NCBI GenBank assembly: GCA_017517815.1
Contig: JAFWYA010000021.1
Location: 1 to 64,000 of the forward strand
DNA: 64,000 nucleotides
Reading direction: 5' to 3'
DNA from: Clostridia bacterium
GTDB lineage: Bacteria > Bacillota_A > Clostridia > Christensenellales > Aristaeellaceae
A program made the position numbers and the translations under genes. Shown one piece after another: positions 25,736 through 35,362 of this stretch (position 1 is its first letter; each line of letters starts with the position of its first letter). The notes beneath the pieces were generated by a model. That model ran no database searches. It had not been told where the DNA came from and saw nothing but the letters and a program-made list of their open reading frames with translations.

Positions 25736-25812
25736 CTGAAACCTTTCCTTTACAAAACAGAATGGGCGCACAGAACGCTCAACGCGCTCAGATGCGCCCA
25801 TGATATGACGGG

Positions 25813-26040
25813 TTACTGGATTTCCACAAAGACGGGCTTCTGGTTCTTGGCGGTGGCGGCGCGCACCACAGCGCGGATCGCCTTGGCGATACGACCCTGT
25901 TTGCCGATCACCTTGCCCATATCCTCAGGTGCGACATGCAGCTCCAGGATGGTGGCTTCCGGCCCGACAGTTTCTTCCACAGTCACGGCGTCCTTATTGT
26001 CCACCAGAGACTTGGCCACGTATTCCACCAGTTCTTTCAT
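25813..26040 (-). CDS. khpA: KH-domain RNA-binding protein KhpA
   Basis: 75 residues, the usual KhpA length. It is a single KH domain whose GxxG loop is in DMGKVIGKQGRIAKAIR. In Firmicutes it partners KhpB and affects cell envelope and division genes post-transcriptionally. The start at 26040 lies 5 nt after the rpsP stop, and its GAGGG ribosome-binding site sits on the last rpsP codons. Confidence 0.92.
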   Translation of the reverse strand: MKELVEYVAKSLVDNKDAVTVEETVGPEATILELHVAPEDMGKVIGKQGRIAKAIRAVVRAATAKNQKPVFVEIQ

Positions 26041-26045
26041 CGATC

Positions 26046-26294
26046 TTAGCCCTCGATGACGCCGCTCTTCTTCAGCAGGGTGCGGGCAGTGTCGGTGGGC
26101 TGAGCGCCGTTCTTCAGCCACTGCTGGGCCTTCTCAGCGTCGATCTTGATGGTGGCGGGCTCGGTCATGGGGTTGTAGTAGCCGATCTCCTCGATGAAGC
26201 GGCCATCGCGGGGGCTGCGCTCGTCAGCGACGACAACACGGTAGAAAGGCATCTTCTTCATACCCATTCTCTTCAGGCGAATCTTAACAGACAT
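26046..26294 (-). CDS. rpsP: 30S ribosomal protein S16
   Basis: 82 residues. It starts [24 protein letters not shown], typical of S16, with [14 protein letters not shown] in the middle. It has AGGAGG spaced 7 nt from the start and lies between ffh and khpA as in many Firmicutes. Confidence 0.96.
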   Translation of the reverse strand: MSVKIRLKRMGMKKMPFYRVVVADERSPRDGRFIEEIGYYNPMTEPATIKIDAEKAQQWLKNGAQPTDTARTLLKKSGVIEG

Positions 26295-26372
26295 TGGTTT
26301 TTCCTCCTATACTTTTGAGCAATCAATAATTGTATATCTGAAATCACAGCGGTGATTGTCAGTCAGGTAAAA

Positions 26373-27695
26373 TCAGAACGGCAGCCTCATGCGACCGCGC
26401 TTGCCGCGCCCGCGGCTCATCATCTGCTTCATCATCTGTTTGGACTGTTCAAACTGACGGATGAGCTGATTGACGTCCTGCACGGTAGTGCCGCTGCCAG
26501 CGGCAATGCGCTTGCGGCGGCTGGCATTGAGAATGCCGGGGTTGCGCCTTTCGCGCGGGGTCATGCTGCGAATGATGGCTTCGGGCTTCTTCATGGCGTC
26601 GTCGTCAATTTCGACGTCCTGCAGCTTTGCGCCTACGCCGGGCAGCATGCTCAGCATGCTCTGAAGGCCGCCCATCTTTTTCATCTGCTGCATCTGGGTG
26701 AGGAAGTCCTCGAGGTTGAAATCCTGAGGGCCTTTCTTGCCCATCTTTTCGACCAGGTCGACGTCGATGTTTTCCTGCGCCATTTCAGCCAGGGTCATCA
26801 GGTCGCCCATGCCGAGGATTCGGCTGGCCATGCGGTCGGGGTGGAACAGCTCGATATCGCTGAGCTTTTCGCCCGTACCGGAGAACTTGATGGGCTTGCC
26901 CACCACAGCCTTGATGGACAGTGCCGCACCGCCGCGGGTGTCGCCGTCCAGCTTGGTGAGGATTACACCGTCGATGCCGAGGTTCTCGTCGAAGCTCTTG
27001 GCGACGGTCACCGCATCCTGACCGGTCATGGCGTCAACCACGAACAGGATCTCCTGCGGCTTGACGGCACTCTTCACGCGGCGAAGCTCTTCCATGAGGG
27101 CGTCGTCGATGTGCAGACGGCCGGCGGTGTCGATGATCAGCACGTCGCGGCCGTAGTCGCGTGCGTACTCGATGGCTTCCTGCGCGGTCTTGACGGGGTC
27201 CTGCGTTCCGTGCTCGTAAACCGGCACGTCCACCTGCTTACCCACGACCTGCAGCTGCGTGATAGCGGCTGGACGGTAAATGTCGCAGGCGGCCAGCATG
27301 GGCTTCTTGCCATCCTTTTTGAGGTAGTTGGCAAGCTTGGCGGCCATGGTGGTCTTACCGGCGCCCTGCAGGCCGCACAGCATGTAAATGGTGGGCACGC
27401 TGGAAGACCAGGTAAGGCGGGCGTTTTCGGTGCCCATGAGCGCGGTCATCTCTTCGGCTACGATGCGGATGACCTGGTTGGAAGGCGTCATGCTGTCCAG
27501 CACCTGCTGGCCGACACAGCGCTCAGTGACCTTTTTGCAGAAATCCTTGACGACGAGGTAGTTGACGTCGGCTTCCAGCAGAGCCATGCGCACTTCGCGC
27601 ATAACTTCCTTTACAGCCTGCTCCGTCAGCTTTCCGCGGCCCGTCAGTTTGGAGAGCGCGCCGGAAAGCTTTTGACTCAGTCCTTCAAAGGCCAT
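26373..27695 (-). CDS. ffh: Signal recognition particle protein Ffh
   Basis: 440 residues. This GTPase binds signal sequences and 4.5S RNA. The N domain is followed by the G domain with GLQGAGKTTMAAKLA, DTAGRLHID and TKLDGDTRGGAAL. The Met-rich M domain contains MQQMKKMGGLQSML and the RNA-binding SRRKRIAAGSG. The ATG at 27695 has AGGAG upstream. It follows the ylxM stop by 5 nt. Confidence 0.97.
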   Translation of the reverse strand: MAFEGLSQKLSGALSKLTGRGKLTEQAVKEVMREVRMALLEADVNYLVVKDFCKKVTERCVGQQVLDSMTPSNQVIRIVAEEMTALMGTENARLTWSSSVPTIYMLCGLQGAGKTTMAAKLANYLKKDGKKPMLAACDIYRPAAITQLQVVGKQVDVPVYEHGTQDPVKTAQEAIEYARDYGRDVLIIDTAGRLHIDDALMEELRRVKSAVKPQEILFVVDAMTGQDAVTVAKSFDENLGIDGVILTKLDGDTRGGAALSIKAVVGKPIKFSGTGEKLSDIELFHPDRMASRILGMGDLMTLAEMAQENIDVDLVEKMGKKGPQDFNLEDFLTQMQQMKKMGGLQSMLSMLPGVGAKLQDVEIDDDAMKKPEAIIRSMTPRERRNPGILNASRRKRIAAGSGTTVQDVNQLIRQFEQSKQMMKQMMSRGRGKRGRMRLPF

Positions 27696-27700
27696 GGGTC

Positions 27701-28072
27701 TCACTCTCCTTCCTGCTGGCGGATGATCTGGCCGATCAGTGCACGGGCCTCCTCCAGCTTTGCGTCCGCCCCGTCCATCAGTTCAAGCGCCTGACGAAGC
27801 GTTTTGGCGGTCTGTTCCGCTCTTTGTGCAGCGCCCAGCGCCTGTTCATAGTGGCGCAGCTTCTGTACAGAGCGTGTGATCAGTTCGTGTACATTCTGGC
27901 GGCTTACGCCAAGCTCCTCGGAGATCTCTCCCAGAGAAAGATCCTCTTCATAATGAAGCCTGAGCGCGTCCAGCTGCCTGTCGGTCAGCAAGCCGCCGTA
28001 AAAGGCGCACAGCGTACCGATCTCCACGCTTTTTTCAAGCCTCTGCGGCCCTTCGTTTCCGATCGGTTTCAC
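27701..28072 (-). CDS. ylxM: YlxM/UPF0122 helix-turn-helix protein linked to SRP
   Basis: 123 residues. A sigma-70 region-4-like helix-turn-helix (LSLGEISEELGVSRQNVHELITRSVQKL) follows a short helical N-terminus (FYGGLLTDRQLDALRLHYEEDL), as in UPF0122. In streptococci YlxM modulates SRP GTPase activity. The start is a GTG at 28072 with AGGAGG 8 nt upstream. It is the first gene of the ylxM-ffh-rpsP-khpA-rimM-trmD operon. The promoter in front is flanked by two 18-bp palindromes, so autoregulation is possible. Confidence 0.9.
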   Translation of the reverse strand: MKPIGNEGPQRLEKSVEIGTLCAFYGGLLTDRQLDALRLHYEEDLSLGEISEELGVSRQNVHELITRSVQKLRHYEQALGAAQRAEQTAKTLRQALELMDGADAKLEEARALIGQIIRQQEGE

Positions 28073-28090
28073 GTGGCTTTCCTCCTGCTA

Positions 28091-28161
28091 TCAAGTCTTT
28101 TTGCTTGACAGCCTGATTATGATACACGATTTACCTGCGCCTGTCAAGCGTTTTTGCTTGA
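28091..28161 (-). promoter_or_regulatory. ylxM-ffh operon promoter flanked by two 18-bp palindromes
   Basis: On the minus strand TTGACA (28147-28142), 17-nt spacer, TATCAT (28124-28119). Nearly identical palindromes TCAAG-N2-TTTTTG-CTTGA lie at 28091-28108 (over the start of the transcript) and 28144-28161 (over the -35 box), 53 bp apart. The geometry suggests a repressor that clamps the promoter. Confidence 0.8.
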
Positions 28162-28164
28162 TTC

Positions 28165-28197
28165 CCAAAAGAAAATAAGGCAGGAGCCGTCCTGCCT
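28165..28197 (-). terminator. Terminator of the gpr-spoIIP unit
   Basis: Stem AGGCAGGA/TCCTGCCT (28178-28185, 28190-28197), then TATTTTCTTTT on the minus strand. It begins at the spoIIP stop codon. Confidence 0.85.
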
Positions 28198-29042
28198 CAT
28201 TCCTTCAGCGCCTGTGCGATCGCGTCTGCCAGATAGGGCATGGCTGAAAGCACCTCGTCCAGCGTATTTTTGTTGTTGCCTGCCTCCACCAGAATGCAGC
28301 CCGTGGCCACATGCTGGTTGAATCGTCCCGATTTCAGGCACACGTCGCGGCAAAGGCCGTTTTTCTGCTCATTGAGCGCATCCGTCACCTGCTGCGCAAC
28401 GGCCAGATTGGCCTGCCAGTCAGGTTTGACGTCAAAGCCCTGTCCGGTCTGCCCTTCGCCTTTGCCGATGAGCAGCATCAGTTTCGCAACTTTCTCCCCG
28501 CCGATGTTGACGGTGTTGCTGCCCGCATAGGAGGCGGCGTAGGCGTCACGGTGCAGGTCGATGTACAAATCATACTGTTCCCCTGCCGCTTTGCGGCTTT
28601 CCAGCATTTCCAGCGACCGCACATATGCGCCGGACAGGTCAGGCGGCTCAAACGCCGTTACATCATGCACCACGTCCATGTCCAGCGCGCGCAAAAGCGC
28701 AGCCAGCTCCTCACCAACGCGCACCATGTTGTGCCGATTGTCCGCCGTGCGCCATTTTTCAGTTTCCTGATAGCGCTCGTCCGTCTGTTCAAACGCCTCA
28801 TAAGTATGCGTGTGATAGATCAGCACGCGCTTGGGGGCCGTTGTATGCACCGGGCTGATCACCTCGATGGAAAAGCCGTCCGGCGGCGCAGGCGTTGAAA
28901 GCACAAACATATTTTCCTGCGTTGTCTCTGCAAATACGGCTGCCGCCTGCTGCGGCACAGCGTCCGGCATGGACGTGCCCACACAGATCCCCGTTGCCAG
29001 CGCAGCCATCATCCCCGCCAGCCATCGCACTCCTGAATCCAT
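28197..29042 (-). CDS. spoIIP: Stage II sporulation protein P
   Basis: 281 residues. It is an N-acetylmuramoyl-L-alanine amidase and endopeptidase that thins septal peptidoglycan during forespore engulfment, working with SpoIID and SpoIIM. A membrane anchor lies near the N-terminus (WLAGMMAALATGICVG), and the amidase domain carries LIYHTHTYEAF, YIDLHRDAYAAS and VEAGNNKNT, holding the zinc ligands and catalytic Glu. The ATG at 29042 after AGGTGACAG is chosen; longer frames run into the gpr spacer. It is somewhat shorter than the Bacillus protein. It lies 31 nt downstream of gpr, the same order as in Bacillus. Confidence 0.9.
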   Translation of the reverse strand: MDSGVRWLAGMMAALATGICVGTSMPDAVPQQAAAVFAETTQENMFVLSTPAPPDGFSIEVISPVHTTAPKRVLIYHTHTYEAFEQTDERYQETEKWRTADNRHNMVRVGEELAALLRALDMDVVHDVTAFEPPDLSGAYVRSLEMLESRKAAGEQYDLYIDLHRDAYAASYAGSNTVNIGGEKVAKLMLLIGKGEGQTGQGFDVKPDWQANLAVAQQVTDALNEQKNGLCRDVCLKSGRFNQHVATGCILVEAGNNKNTLDEVLSAMPYLADAIAQALKE

Positions 29043-29073
29043 TGCTGTCACCTGCCTTGTGTCAAACCATATG

Positions 29074-29991
29074 CTAGATATGCAGGTAACTATGCAGCGT
29101 GTCTGCATCAATTGCAGGCTGCAGCGCCTGATTGATGCCGTCTGACAAAAGCCCGGCGATATTGAGTACCAGTTCGTCAATCTCGCGTGGAGTGACGACC
29201 ATATCGCCCATCAATCCTTCCGTCAGCCGTCCGGCCAGGTGTTCGCCTTCTTCCTGTTTGATAATGCCGTAACGGCGAATCAATTCCGTCATAGCATCAC
29301 GTGCAATGGTGGACGCATACACCACCATCGGCACTCCCACGGCGATGACCTTTACGCCCAGCGTTTCCTGCGTCAGTCCAAGACGGTGATTGCCCACGCC
29401 GCTGCCGGGTTGGATACCCGTATCGGTGATCTGCACTGTTGTGCAGATGCGCTGGCTTTCATAGGCGGCCAGCGCGTCGATGGCCACCACCGCCGCCGGC
29501 TTTACATGGCGCACCAGTCCCCGGCACAGCTCCGCCGTTTCAATACCCGTAAGCCCCAGCACACCGGGTGCGATGGCGCTCACGCCGCGCAGCTTGCCCT
29601 TAAGCTCTTCCGCAATTGCCTGCTGCAGATGGCGCGTGACCAGCATGCGCTCCACCACGCGCGTGCCCAGCGCATCAGCAGTAACGTTGCGGTTGCCCAG
29701 CCCCACCACCAGCACCTCGCCCTCTGGCGGCAGCATGCCGCGCACGCTCATGGCCACCATGCGTGCCAAAAGCTCGCGCGTGCGTGCATCGCAGTTGGGC
29801 AGTTCACGGCATTCCACAGTGATATATTCGCCCTTGCGTCTGCCCAGCCTGTCAGCCGCCCGTTCATCCTCAATGCGTATGCGCGTGTGCGTCACGCCGC
29901 CGATGGTGCGCGTGTTCATGCGCACGCCCTTGAGTTCGCCCTCCTTCTGATTCAGGCATTCCATGGCAAGGTCTGTACGGTAGCCGCGCAT
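29074..29991 (-). CDS. gpr: Spore germination protease GPR
   Basis: 305 residues. It is an aspartic-type protease made as a zymogen in the forespore, which degrades small acid-soluble DNA-binding proteins at germination. Recognisable segments are RTDLAMECL near the N-terminus, VLVVGLGNRNVTADALG, and AAVVAIDALAAYESQRICTT. ATG at 29991 is used; a GTG immediately before it is also possible. A sigma-G-like promoter is suggested upstream. It forms a unit with spoIIP. Confidence 0.9.
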   Translation of the reverse strand: MRGYRTDLAMECLNQKEGELKGVRMNTRTIGGVTHTRIRIEDERAADRLGRRKGEYITVECRELPNCDARTRELLARMVAMSVRGMLPPEGEVLVVGLGNRNVTADALGTRVVERMLVTRHLQQAIAEELKGKLRGVSAIAPGVLGLTGIETAELCRGLVRHVKPAAVVAIDALAAYESQRICTTVQITDTGIQPGSGVGNHRLGLTQETLGVKVIAVGVPMVVYASTIARDAMTELIRRYGIIKQEEGEHLAGRLTEGLMGDMVVTPREIDELVLNIAGLLSDGINQALQPAIDADTLHSYLHI

Positions 29992-30022
29992 CACGCCTCA
30001 TCCTTTCACTTCTGTCTGCGGG

Positions 30023-30052
30023 TATCATGCGCGCTTCGCCGACATTTGATGC
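30023..30052 (-). promoter_or_regulatory. Possible forespore (sigma-F/G) promoter of gpr
   Basis: On the minus strand GCATCA, 17-nt spacer, CATGATA, resembling the forespore sigma -35/-10 pattern. The match is imperfect; the main support is the gene that follows. Confidence 0.35.
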
Positions 30053-30072
30053 GTGTGCGAACTGGCAAAAAC

Positions 30073-30102
30073 TTGTGTAAACCATGGGTTTCGTGATATA
30101 AT
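30073..30102 (+). promoter_or_regulatory. Promoter of the topoisomerase operon
   Basis: TTGTGT (30073-30078), 18-nt spacer, perfect TATAAT (30097-30102). Confidence 0.7.
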
Positions 30103-30156
30103 AAACTGTTGTTTTGTGTGCTTGCACACGTTTGAAGTAATCAAGGAGTGAACCGG

Positions 30157-32175
30157 ATGACCAAGCAGTATAATGCACAGAGCATACAGGTGCTGGAGGG
30201 GCTGGACGCAGTGCGCATGCGCCCGGGCATGTATATCGGCTCCACAGGGTCTAGGGGCCTGCACCATATGCTGTGGGAAATTGTTGATAACGCCATTGAC
30301 GAAGCCATGGCCGGCTATGCCAGTCAGGTGGATGTAACACTGCACAGCGACGGGTCGGCCAGCGTACGCGACAACGGCCGCGGCTTGCCGGTGGACATTC
30401 ATCCCACCATGGGCGTCAGCGGTGTGGAGGTCATCTATACCAAGCTGCACGCCGGCGGCAAGTTCAACAACGACAACTATGCCTATTCCGGCGGTCTGCA
30501 CGGCGTGGGCGCAAGCGTCGTCAACGCCCTGTCGAAGTGGGTATCCATCGACGTTTATCTGCAGTTCAAGCACTATCAGATGCGCTTTGAAAGCGGCTGG
30601 GATGAGACCGAGCAGAAGGTCGTGGCCGGCCGTGCCGTGGCGCCGCTTGCCTGCGTGGGCAACACCCGCCAGCGCGGTTCCCTCATCCGCTTTATGCCGG
30701 ATGACGAAATTTTTGAAACCGTGCAGTTCAACGGCGAAACCGTTTCCCGCCGCCTGCGAGAGCTGGCCTACCTCAACAAGGGCGTGACCATCACCTTCCT
30801 TGATGAGCGCAAGCAAAAAAAGATCGTCGACGAGGACGCTGAAGAGGCCGAGCAGCAGCCGCAGGGCCGCCAGACCTACTATTATGAAGGCGGCATCATC
30901 GACTACGTCAAGTACCTCAACGCCGACAAAACGCCCCTGCACGACGAACCCATCTATCTGGAAGGCATGAAGGACGACATCATCTTCCGTACGGCCATTC
31001 AGTACACCGACAGCTATACCGAAAACGTATTCAGCTATGTCAACAACATCCCCACTGGCGAGGGCGGAACGCACGAAACCGGCTTCAAGGCTGCCTACAC
31101 CAAGGTGATGAACGACTTTGCCCGCCGTTTGGGCGCGCTGAAGGAAAAGGACGCCAACTTAAGCGGCGACGACTTCCGCGAAGGCATGACCGCCGTGATG
31201 ATCGCCATGGTCAAAAACCCCCAGTTTGAGGGGCAGACCAAGGGCAAGCTGGGCAATACTGAGGTACGCCCGGCGGTTGAAGCCATCCTTGTGCAGCAGC
31301 TGACCGCCTATTTTGAGGACCTCAGGCATCAGGAGCTGGCCACCCAGCTGATCGAAAAGGCCGTGCGCGCCGCCAAGGTGCGCGAAGCCGCCCGCAAGGC
31401 CCGCGACGTTGCCCGCACCAAGAGTGCGCTGGAGGCTGCGCCGCTGGTGGGCAAGCTGGCCAGCTGCACCGGCCGCAAGGCGGAACAGAACGAGTTGTTC
31501 CTGGTGGAGGGCGACAGCGCCGGCGGCAGCGCCAAACAGGGCCGCGACCGCCGTTTTCAGGCCATTCTGCCGCTGCGCGGCAAGCCCCTCAACGCCGAAA
31601 AGAAGCGTCTGGATCAGGTGCTGAGCAACGAGGAATTCCGTTCCATCATCACCGCGCTGGGCACCAACATCGACGAGAGCTTCGACCTGAGCAACCTCAA
31701 GTATCACAAGGTCATCATCCTCTCCGATGCCGACCAGGACGGCGCGCATATCCGCGCCATCCTGCTCACCTTCTTCTACCGTTATATGAAGGAGCTCATC
31801 ACCGCCGGCCATGTCTACATCGGCATGCCGCCGCTTTACAAGGTGCAGCGCGGAAACAAGGTGCAGTACGCCTACGATGACAACGAGCTGCGCAAGATCA
31901 CCAAGGGCAGCACGAAGGGCTATCAGCTGCAGCGCTACAAAGGCCTTGGCGAAATGAACCCCGAGCAGCTGTGGGAAACCACCATGGACCCCAGCGAGCG
32001 AAAGCTCATGCAGGTCAGCATTGAAGACGCCGCGCAGGCCGAGCGCCTTGTTACCATCCTCATGGGCGACAAGGTCGATCCGCGCCGCGAATACATCAGC
32101 CAGCATGCCAATTTCAACCGTGAGGACAGCTTCATGGCCCTCAGCGACAAGCTCAACGAAGGGAGGAATGACTGA
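30157..32175 (+). CDS. parE: Type IIA topoisomerase subunit B (topoisomerase IV ParE more likely than GyrB)
   Basis: 672 residues. GHKL ATPase: EIVDNAIDEAMAG, DNGRGLPVDIHPTMG and SGGLHGVGASVVNALS. TOPRIM: EGDSAGGSAKQGRDRRFQAI and DADQDGAHI. The C-terminus has QRYKGLGEMNPEQLWETTMDP. The start at 30157 lies 8 nt after AAGGAG. The A subunit follows with a 1-nt overlap, and no dnaA, dnaN or recF is near, which favours ParE. The ParE/GyrB split is not certain by eye. Role: ATP-driven strand passage, chromosome decatenation. Confidence 0.85.
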   Translation: MTKQYNAQSIQVLEGLDAVRMRPGMYIGSTGSRGLHHMLWEIVDNAIDEAMAGYASQVDVTLHSDGSASVRDNGRGLPVDIHPTMGVSGVEVIYTKLHAGGKFNNDNYAYSGGLHGVGASVVNALSKWVSIDVYLQFKHYQMRFESGWDETEQKVVAGRAVAPLACVGNTRQRGSLIRFMPDDEIFETVQFNGETVSRRLRELAYLNKGVTITFLDERKQKKIVDEDAEEAEQQPQGRQTYYYEGGIIDYVKYLNADKTPLHDEPIYLEGMKDDIIFRTAIQYTDSYTENVFSYVNNIPTGEGGTHETGFKAAYTKVMNDFARRLGALKEKDANLSGDDFREGMTAVMIAMVKNPQFEGQTKGKLGNTEVRPAVEAILVQQLTAYFEDLRHQELATQLIEKAVRAAKVREAARKARDVARTKSALEAAPLVGKLASCTGRKAEQNELFLVEGDSAGGSAKQGRDRRFQAILPLRGKPLNAEKKRLDQVLSNEEFRSIITALGTNIDESFDLSNLKYHKVIILSDADQDGAHIRAILLTFFYRYMKELITAGHVYIGMPPLYKVQRGNKVQYAYDDNELRKITKGSTKGYQLQRYKGLGEMNPEQLWETTMDPSERKLMQVSIEDAAQAERLVTILMGDKVDPRREYISQHANFNREDSFMALSDKLNEGRND

Positions 32176-34655
32176 TGGCGCCCCGTAAACCCAAGGATGA
32201 CCGTCCGCCGATCGGCGTGGACCAGAACATCATCATTTCCCCCATGGAAGAGGTCATGCACAACAGCATGATCCCCTATGCTGAGCACGTCATCATGGAG
32301 CGTGCCATTCCCCGCGTGGAGGACGGCCTCAAACCTGTGCAGCGCCGCATCCTCTACACCATGAACGAACTGGCCATCCACCCCGATACGCCTCACCGCA
32401 AGTGTGCGCGTATCGTGGGCGACTGTCTGGGTAAATATCACCCCCACGGCGACAGCAGCGTATACGATGCGCTGGTGCGCCTTGCGCAGGACTTTTCTAT
32501 GCGCGGCAAGCTCGTCGACGGCCACGGCAACTTCGGCTCTGTGGACGGCGACGGCGCTGCCGCCATGCGTTACACCGAGGCCCGCATGGCCCCGCTGGCC
32601 ACCGAAATGCTGCGCGATCTGGATAAGGACACCGTGCCTTTCCGCCTCAATTTTGACGATACTCTCAAAGAGCCCGATATGCTGCCCGCCAGCTTCCCCA
32701 ACCTGCTGGTCAACGGCGCCAGCGGCATCGCGGTCGGCCTGGCCACCAACATTCCGCCCCACAACCTGCGCGAGACCATTTCCGCCGTCATCGCGCAGAT
32801 CGACAATCCCGACATCACGCTGGATGAGCTGATGCAGATCGTGCCGGCACCCGACTTTCCCACCGGCGGCGTGCTGCTCAACACCCCCGAAATTCGAGCT
32901 GCCTACGAGACCGGCAAGGGCAAGCTGACCCTTCGCGCCCGCACCCATATCGAGGACGGCAGCGCAGGCCGCAAGCTCATCGTCATCACCGAGATCCCCT
33001 ATCAGGTCAACAAGGCCGCCATGCTTGAAAAGATCCTCAAGCTCAGCGAGGAAAAGAAGGCTGCGCTCAGCTGCATCTACGACATCCGCGACGAGAGCGA
33101 CCGCATGGGCATGCGCGCCGTGATCGAGCTGCGCAAGGATACCGACGTGGACAAGGTGCTGGCCTATCTGTTCAAGTATTCCGACCTGCAGGTGACCTTC
33201 GGCGTCAACATGTTTGCCATCGCCGACAGCAAGCCGAAGCTGCTGTCCCTGAAGCGTGCGATCAAATACTACATCCGCCACCGCAAGAATGTGGTCACCG
33301 CCCGTACCCAGTATGATCTGGACAAGGCGAAGGCCCGCGCTCATATTCTGGAAGGCCTCATGATTGCTGTTGACAATCTGGACGAGGTCATCAAAATCAT
33401 CCGCGGCAGTGAAAACCCAAAGACCGCCAAGGCCGCGCTGATGGCCCGTTTTGAACTGACCGACGTGCAGGCGCAGGCCATCCTCGACATGCGTCTGCAG
33501 CGGCTGACCAATCTCGAAATTCTCACGCTTCGCAAGGAATATGCTGACCTTTGCAAGCTGATCGCCGAGCTGGAAGCCATCCTCGCCAGCGAAAAGAAGC
33601 TGATGAACGTCATCAAGAAGGAGCTCAAGGCCGTTGCCGACAAGTACGGCGACGACCGCCGCACCGAGCTGGTGGATACCTCCGACGTGGTGGAAGCCGC
33701 CCAGAAGGAAGAGATCATCGCCGAGGAGGCCGTGGTCACTTTCTCCAGGGCAGGCCTTCTGCGCCGCATGTATCCCGCCCGTGCGCGCAAGCTGTTTGCA
33801 GACGGTGAATTTAATGAAGATCCGCCCGCCTACAAGTTTGAAACGCTCACCGACCACACGCTGTATTTCTTCACCAACCACGGCAACTGCTACGCGCTGA
33901 GCGTATCCGCCCTGCCGGAGATGAACAAGCCCAAGGACCGCGGCTCGCTTCTGTCAAGCGTGCTGGCAGGCCTTGAAGAAAACGAAGTGCCCGTCAACAT
34001 TCTGTGTATCAAGCCCTCTGACATGGCCGCGCAGCCCGATCTGCTGTTTGTGACCAAAAACGGTCAGGTGAAACGCACCCCCTGCGGCGAATATGACGTG
34101 CGCCGCGCCAAGTTTGCCGCCGTCACCCTCAAGGACGGCGACGAGCTGCATGCCGTTTTCGCCATGGATCCCGAAAAGGATATCCTGATGTTCTCCGAAA
34201 CCGGCATGTGCATCCGCTTCCACAGTGACTCCATCCCTGCCCAGGGCCGTACCGCCGGCGGTGTGAAGGGCATGAACCTTGAATTGGGTGATCATATTCT
34301 GTGGTGCGGTCAGCCGCAGGCCACCGACCAGCTGGTGCTCTTCAGCGACCGTGGCTATGCCAAGCGCATTCTGTATATGGACTTTGAGCCTCAGGCCCGC
34401 GCCGGCAAAGGTGTAAAGAGCTTCTATTTCAACAAGAACGGTTCCAACGGCACCTGTCTGGCTGCTGTCGCACTCGCCCCCGACGCCGGATGCACTGTAC
34501 GCATCCAGCAAAAGCTGAGCCTGCCCACGGAGCTGCACACCAATGAAGTGATGATGCAGAATAAAACCGCCAAGGGTATGCCCATGGTGATGGCGCTTTT
34601 GGACGACGTGGTCACCGGCATGGAAATCGTGAACACTCCGGAGGCTCAGGCATGA
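32175..34655 (+). CDS. parC: Type IIA topoisomerase subunit A (topoisomerase IV ParC more likely than GyrA)
   Basis: 826 residues. The breakage-reunion domain starts after a short N-terminal arm. The active-site Tyr133 is in [10 protein letters not shown], and the quinolone-resistance region reads [21 protein letters not shown] coiled region (about 430-500) leads to the C-terminal beta-pinwheel. The GyrA-box QRRGGKG is not intact; the nearest match is QARAGKG, which argues for ParC. It overlaps subunit B by 1 nt and the methyltransferase by 4 nt, so translation is coupled. Confidence 0.85.
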   Translation: MAPRKPKDDRPPIGVDQNIIISPMEEVMHNSMIPYAEHVIMERAIPRVEDGLKPVQRRILYTMNELAIHPDTPHRKCARIVGDCLGKYHPHGDSSVYDALVRLAQDFSMRGKLVDGHGNFGSVDGDGAAAMRYTEARMAPLATEMLRDLDKDTVPFRLNFDDTLKEPDMLPASFPNLLVNGASGIAVGLATNIPPHNLRETISAVIAQIDNPDITLDELMQIVPAPDFPTGGVLLNTPEIRAAYETGKGKLTLRARTHIEDGSAGRKLIVITEIPYQVNKAAMLEKILKLSEEKKAALSCIYDIRDESDRMGMRAVIELRKDTDVDKVLAYLFKYSDLQVTFGVNMFAIADSKPKLLSLKRAIKYYIRHRKNVVTARTQYDLDKAKARAHILEGLMIAVDNLDEVIKIIRGSENPKTAKAALMARFELTDVQAQAILDMRLQRLTNLEILTLRKEYADLCKLIAELEAILASEKKLMNVIKKELKAVADKYGDDRRTELVDTSDVVEAAQKEEIIAEEAVVTFSRAGLLRRMYPARARKLFADGEFNEDPPAYKFETLTDHTLYFFTNHGNCYALSVSALPEMNKPKDRGSLLSSVLAGLEENEVPVNILCIKPSDMAAQPDLLFVTKNGQVKRTPCGEYDVRRAKFAAVTLKDGDELHAVFAMDPEKDILMFSETGMCIRFHSDSIPAQGRTAGGVKGMNLELGDHILWCGQPQATDQLVLFSDRGYAKRILYMDFEPQARAGKGVKSFYFNKNGSNGTCLAAVALAPDAGCTVRIQQKLSLPTELHTNEVMMQNKTAKGMPMVMALLDDVVTGMEIVNTPEAQA

Positions 34656-35362
34656 TCATCCGCGAAAACGTCGCGCAGCACATGGCGGACCTGAAAGCAT
34701 GGCTTGAGCAGACCGAAGCTGACCCGCTGGAAGGCATGGCAGACTTCTTTTCTGCCCGTCTGGACGGATATGAAGATCACATGTCCGTCTGGCATGATGC
34801 CTATCTGGAAATGGAGCGTCTGCTGCCCGGCGGCGTACACACCCTGCTGGATCTTGGCTGCGGCACAGGTCTGGAGCTGGACGCCATCCTTGCCAAACGC
34901 CCGCAGCTTGAAGTCACTGGCGTCGACCTGTCTGGGGACATGCTTGCAAAGCTTCGTCAAAAGCATCCGCAGGTACACATCGTCTGCACCGACTACTTCC
35001 AGCACGCCCTGGGCGAATGCGCCTATGATGCCGTCATCCATTTTGAAACGCTGCATCATTTCTCGCCAGAAAAGAAGGCGGCGCTGTACAGCCGCATCCG
35101 CCGCGCGCTCAAACCTGGCGGCATGTACCTGCAGGCTGAATACGTGGCCTGCTGCGCCGAGGAGGAAGTGCTGCTGTGGCAGACCTTTGCCCGCAAGCGC
35201 CTGCGCGACGGCATCCCGGATGATCAGTTCGTCCATTTCGACGCACCGCTGACACTTGAGCACGAACTGGCGCTTCTGCGCGGCGCGGGCTTCCGCCAGG
35301 TTTCCGCTCCCTGCTGCATCAACGGCGCATGCTTCATTACCGCCGCAAAGGAGAACCAATGA
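34652..35362 (+). CDS. Class I SAM-dependent methyltransferase
   Basis: 236 residues. Motif I is LLDLGCGTGLELDA, followed by VTGVDLSGDMLAKLR and a post-I acidic residue. YDAVIHFETLHHF and RALKPGGMYLQAEY complete a Methyltransf_25-like fold. The substrate is unknown. It starts 4 nt inside parC and its stop overlaps the next start, placing it inside the topoisomerase transcript. Confidence 0.85.
   Translation: MIIRENVAQHMADLKAWLEQTEADPLEGMADFFSARLDGYEDHMSVWHDAYLEMERLLPGGVHTLLDLGCGTGLELDAILAKRPQLEVTGVDLSGDMLAKLRQKHPQVHIVCTDYFQHALGECAYDAVIHFETLHHFSPEKKAALYSRIRRALKPGGMYLQAEYVACCAEEEVLLWQTFARKRLRDGIPDDQFVHFDAPLTLEHELALLRGAGFRQVSAPCCINGACFITAAKENQ

Noticed and set aside
31935..33881. A 648-codon minus-strand frame opposite the topoisomerase A subunit
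   Set aside because: Antisense shadow; low-complexity Gly/Val/His composition and no start signal.
30157..34655. Assignment as gyrB-gyrA
   Set aside because: Not excluded, but the GyrA box is degenerate and no dnaA/recF neighbourhood is seen, so parE-parC was preferred.
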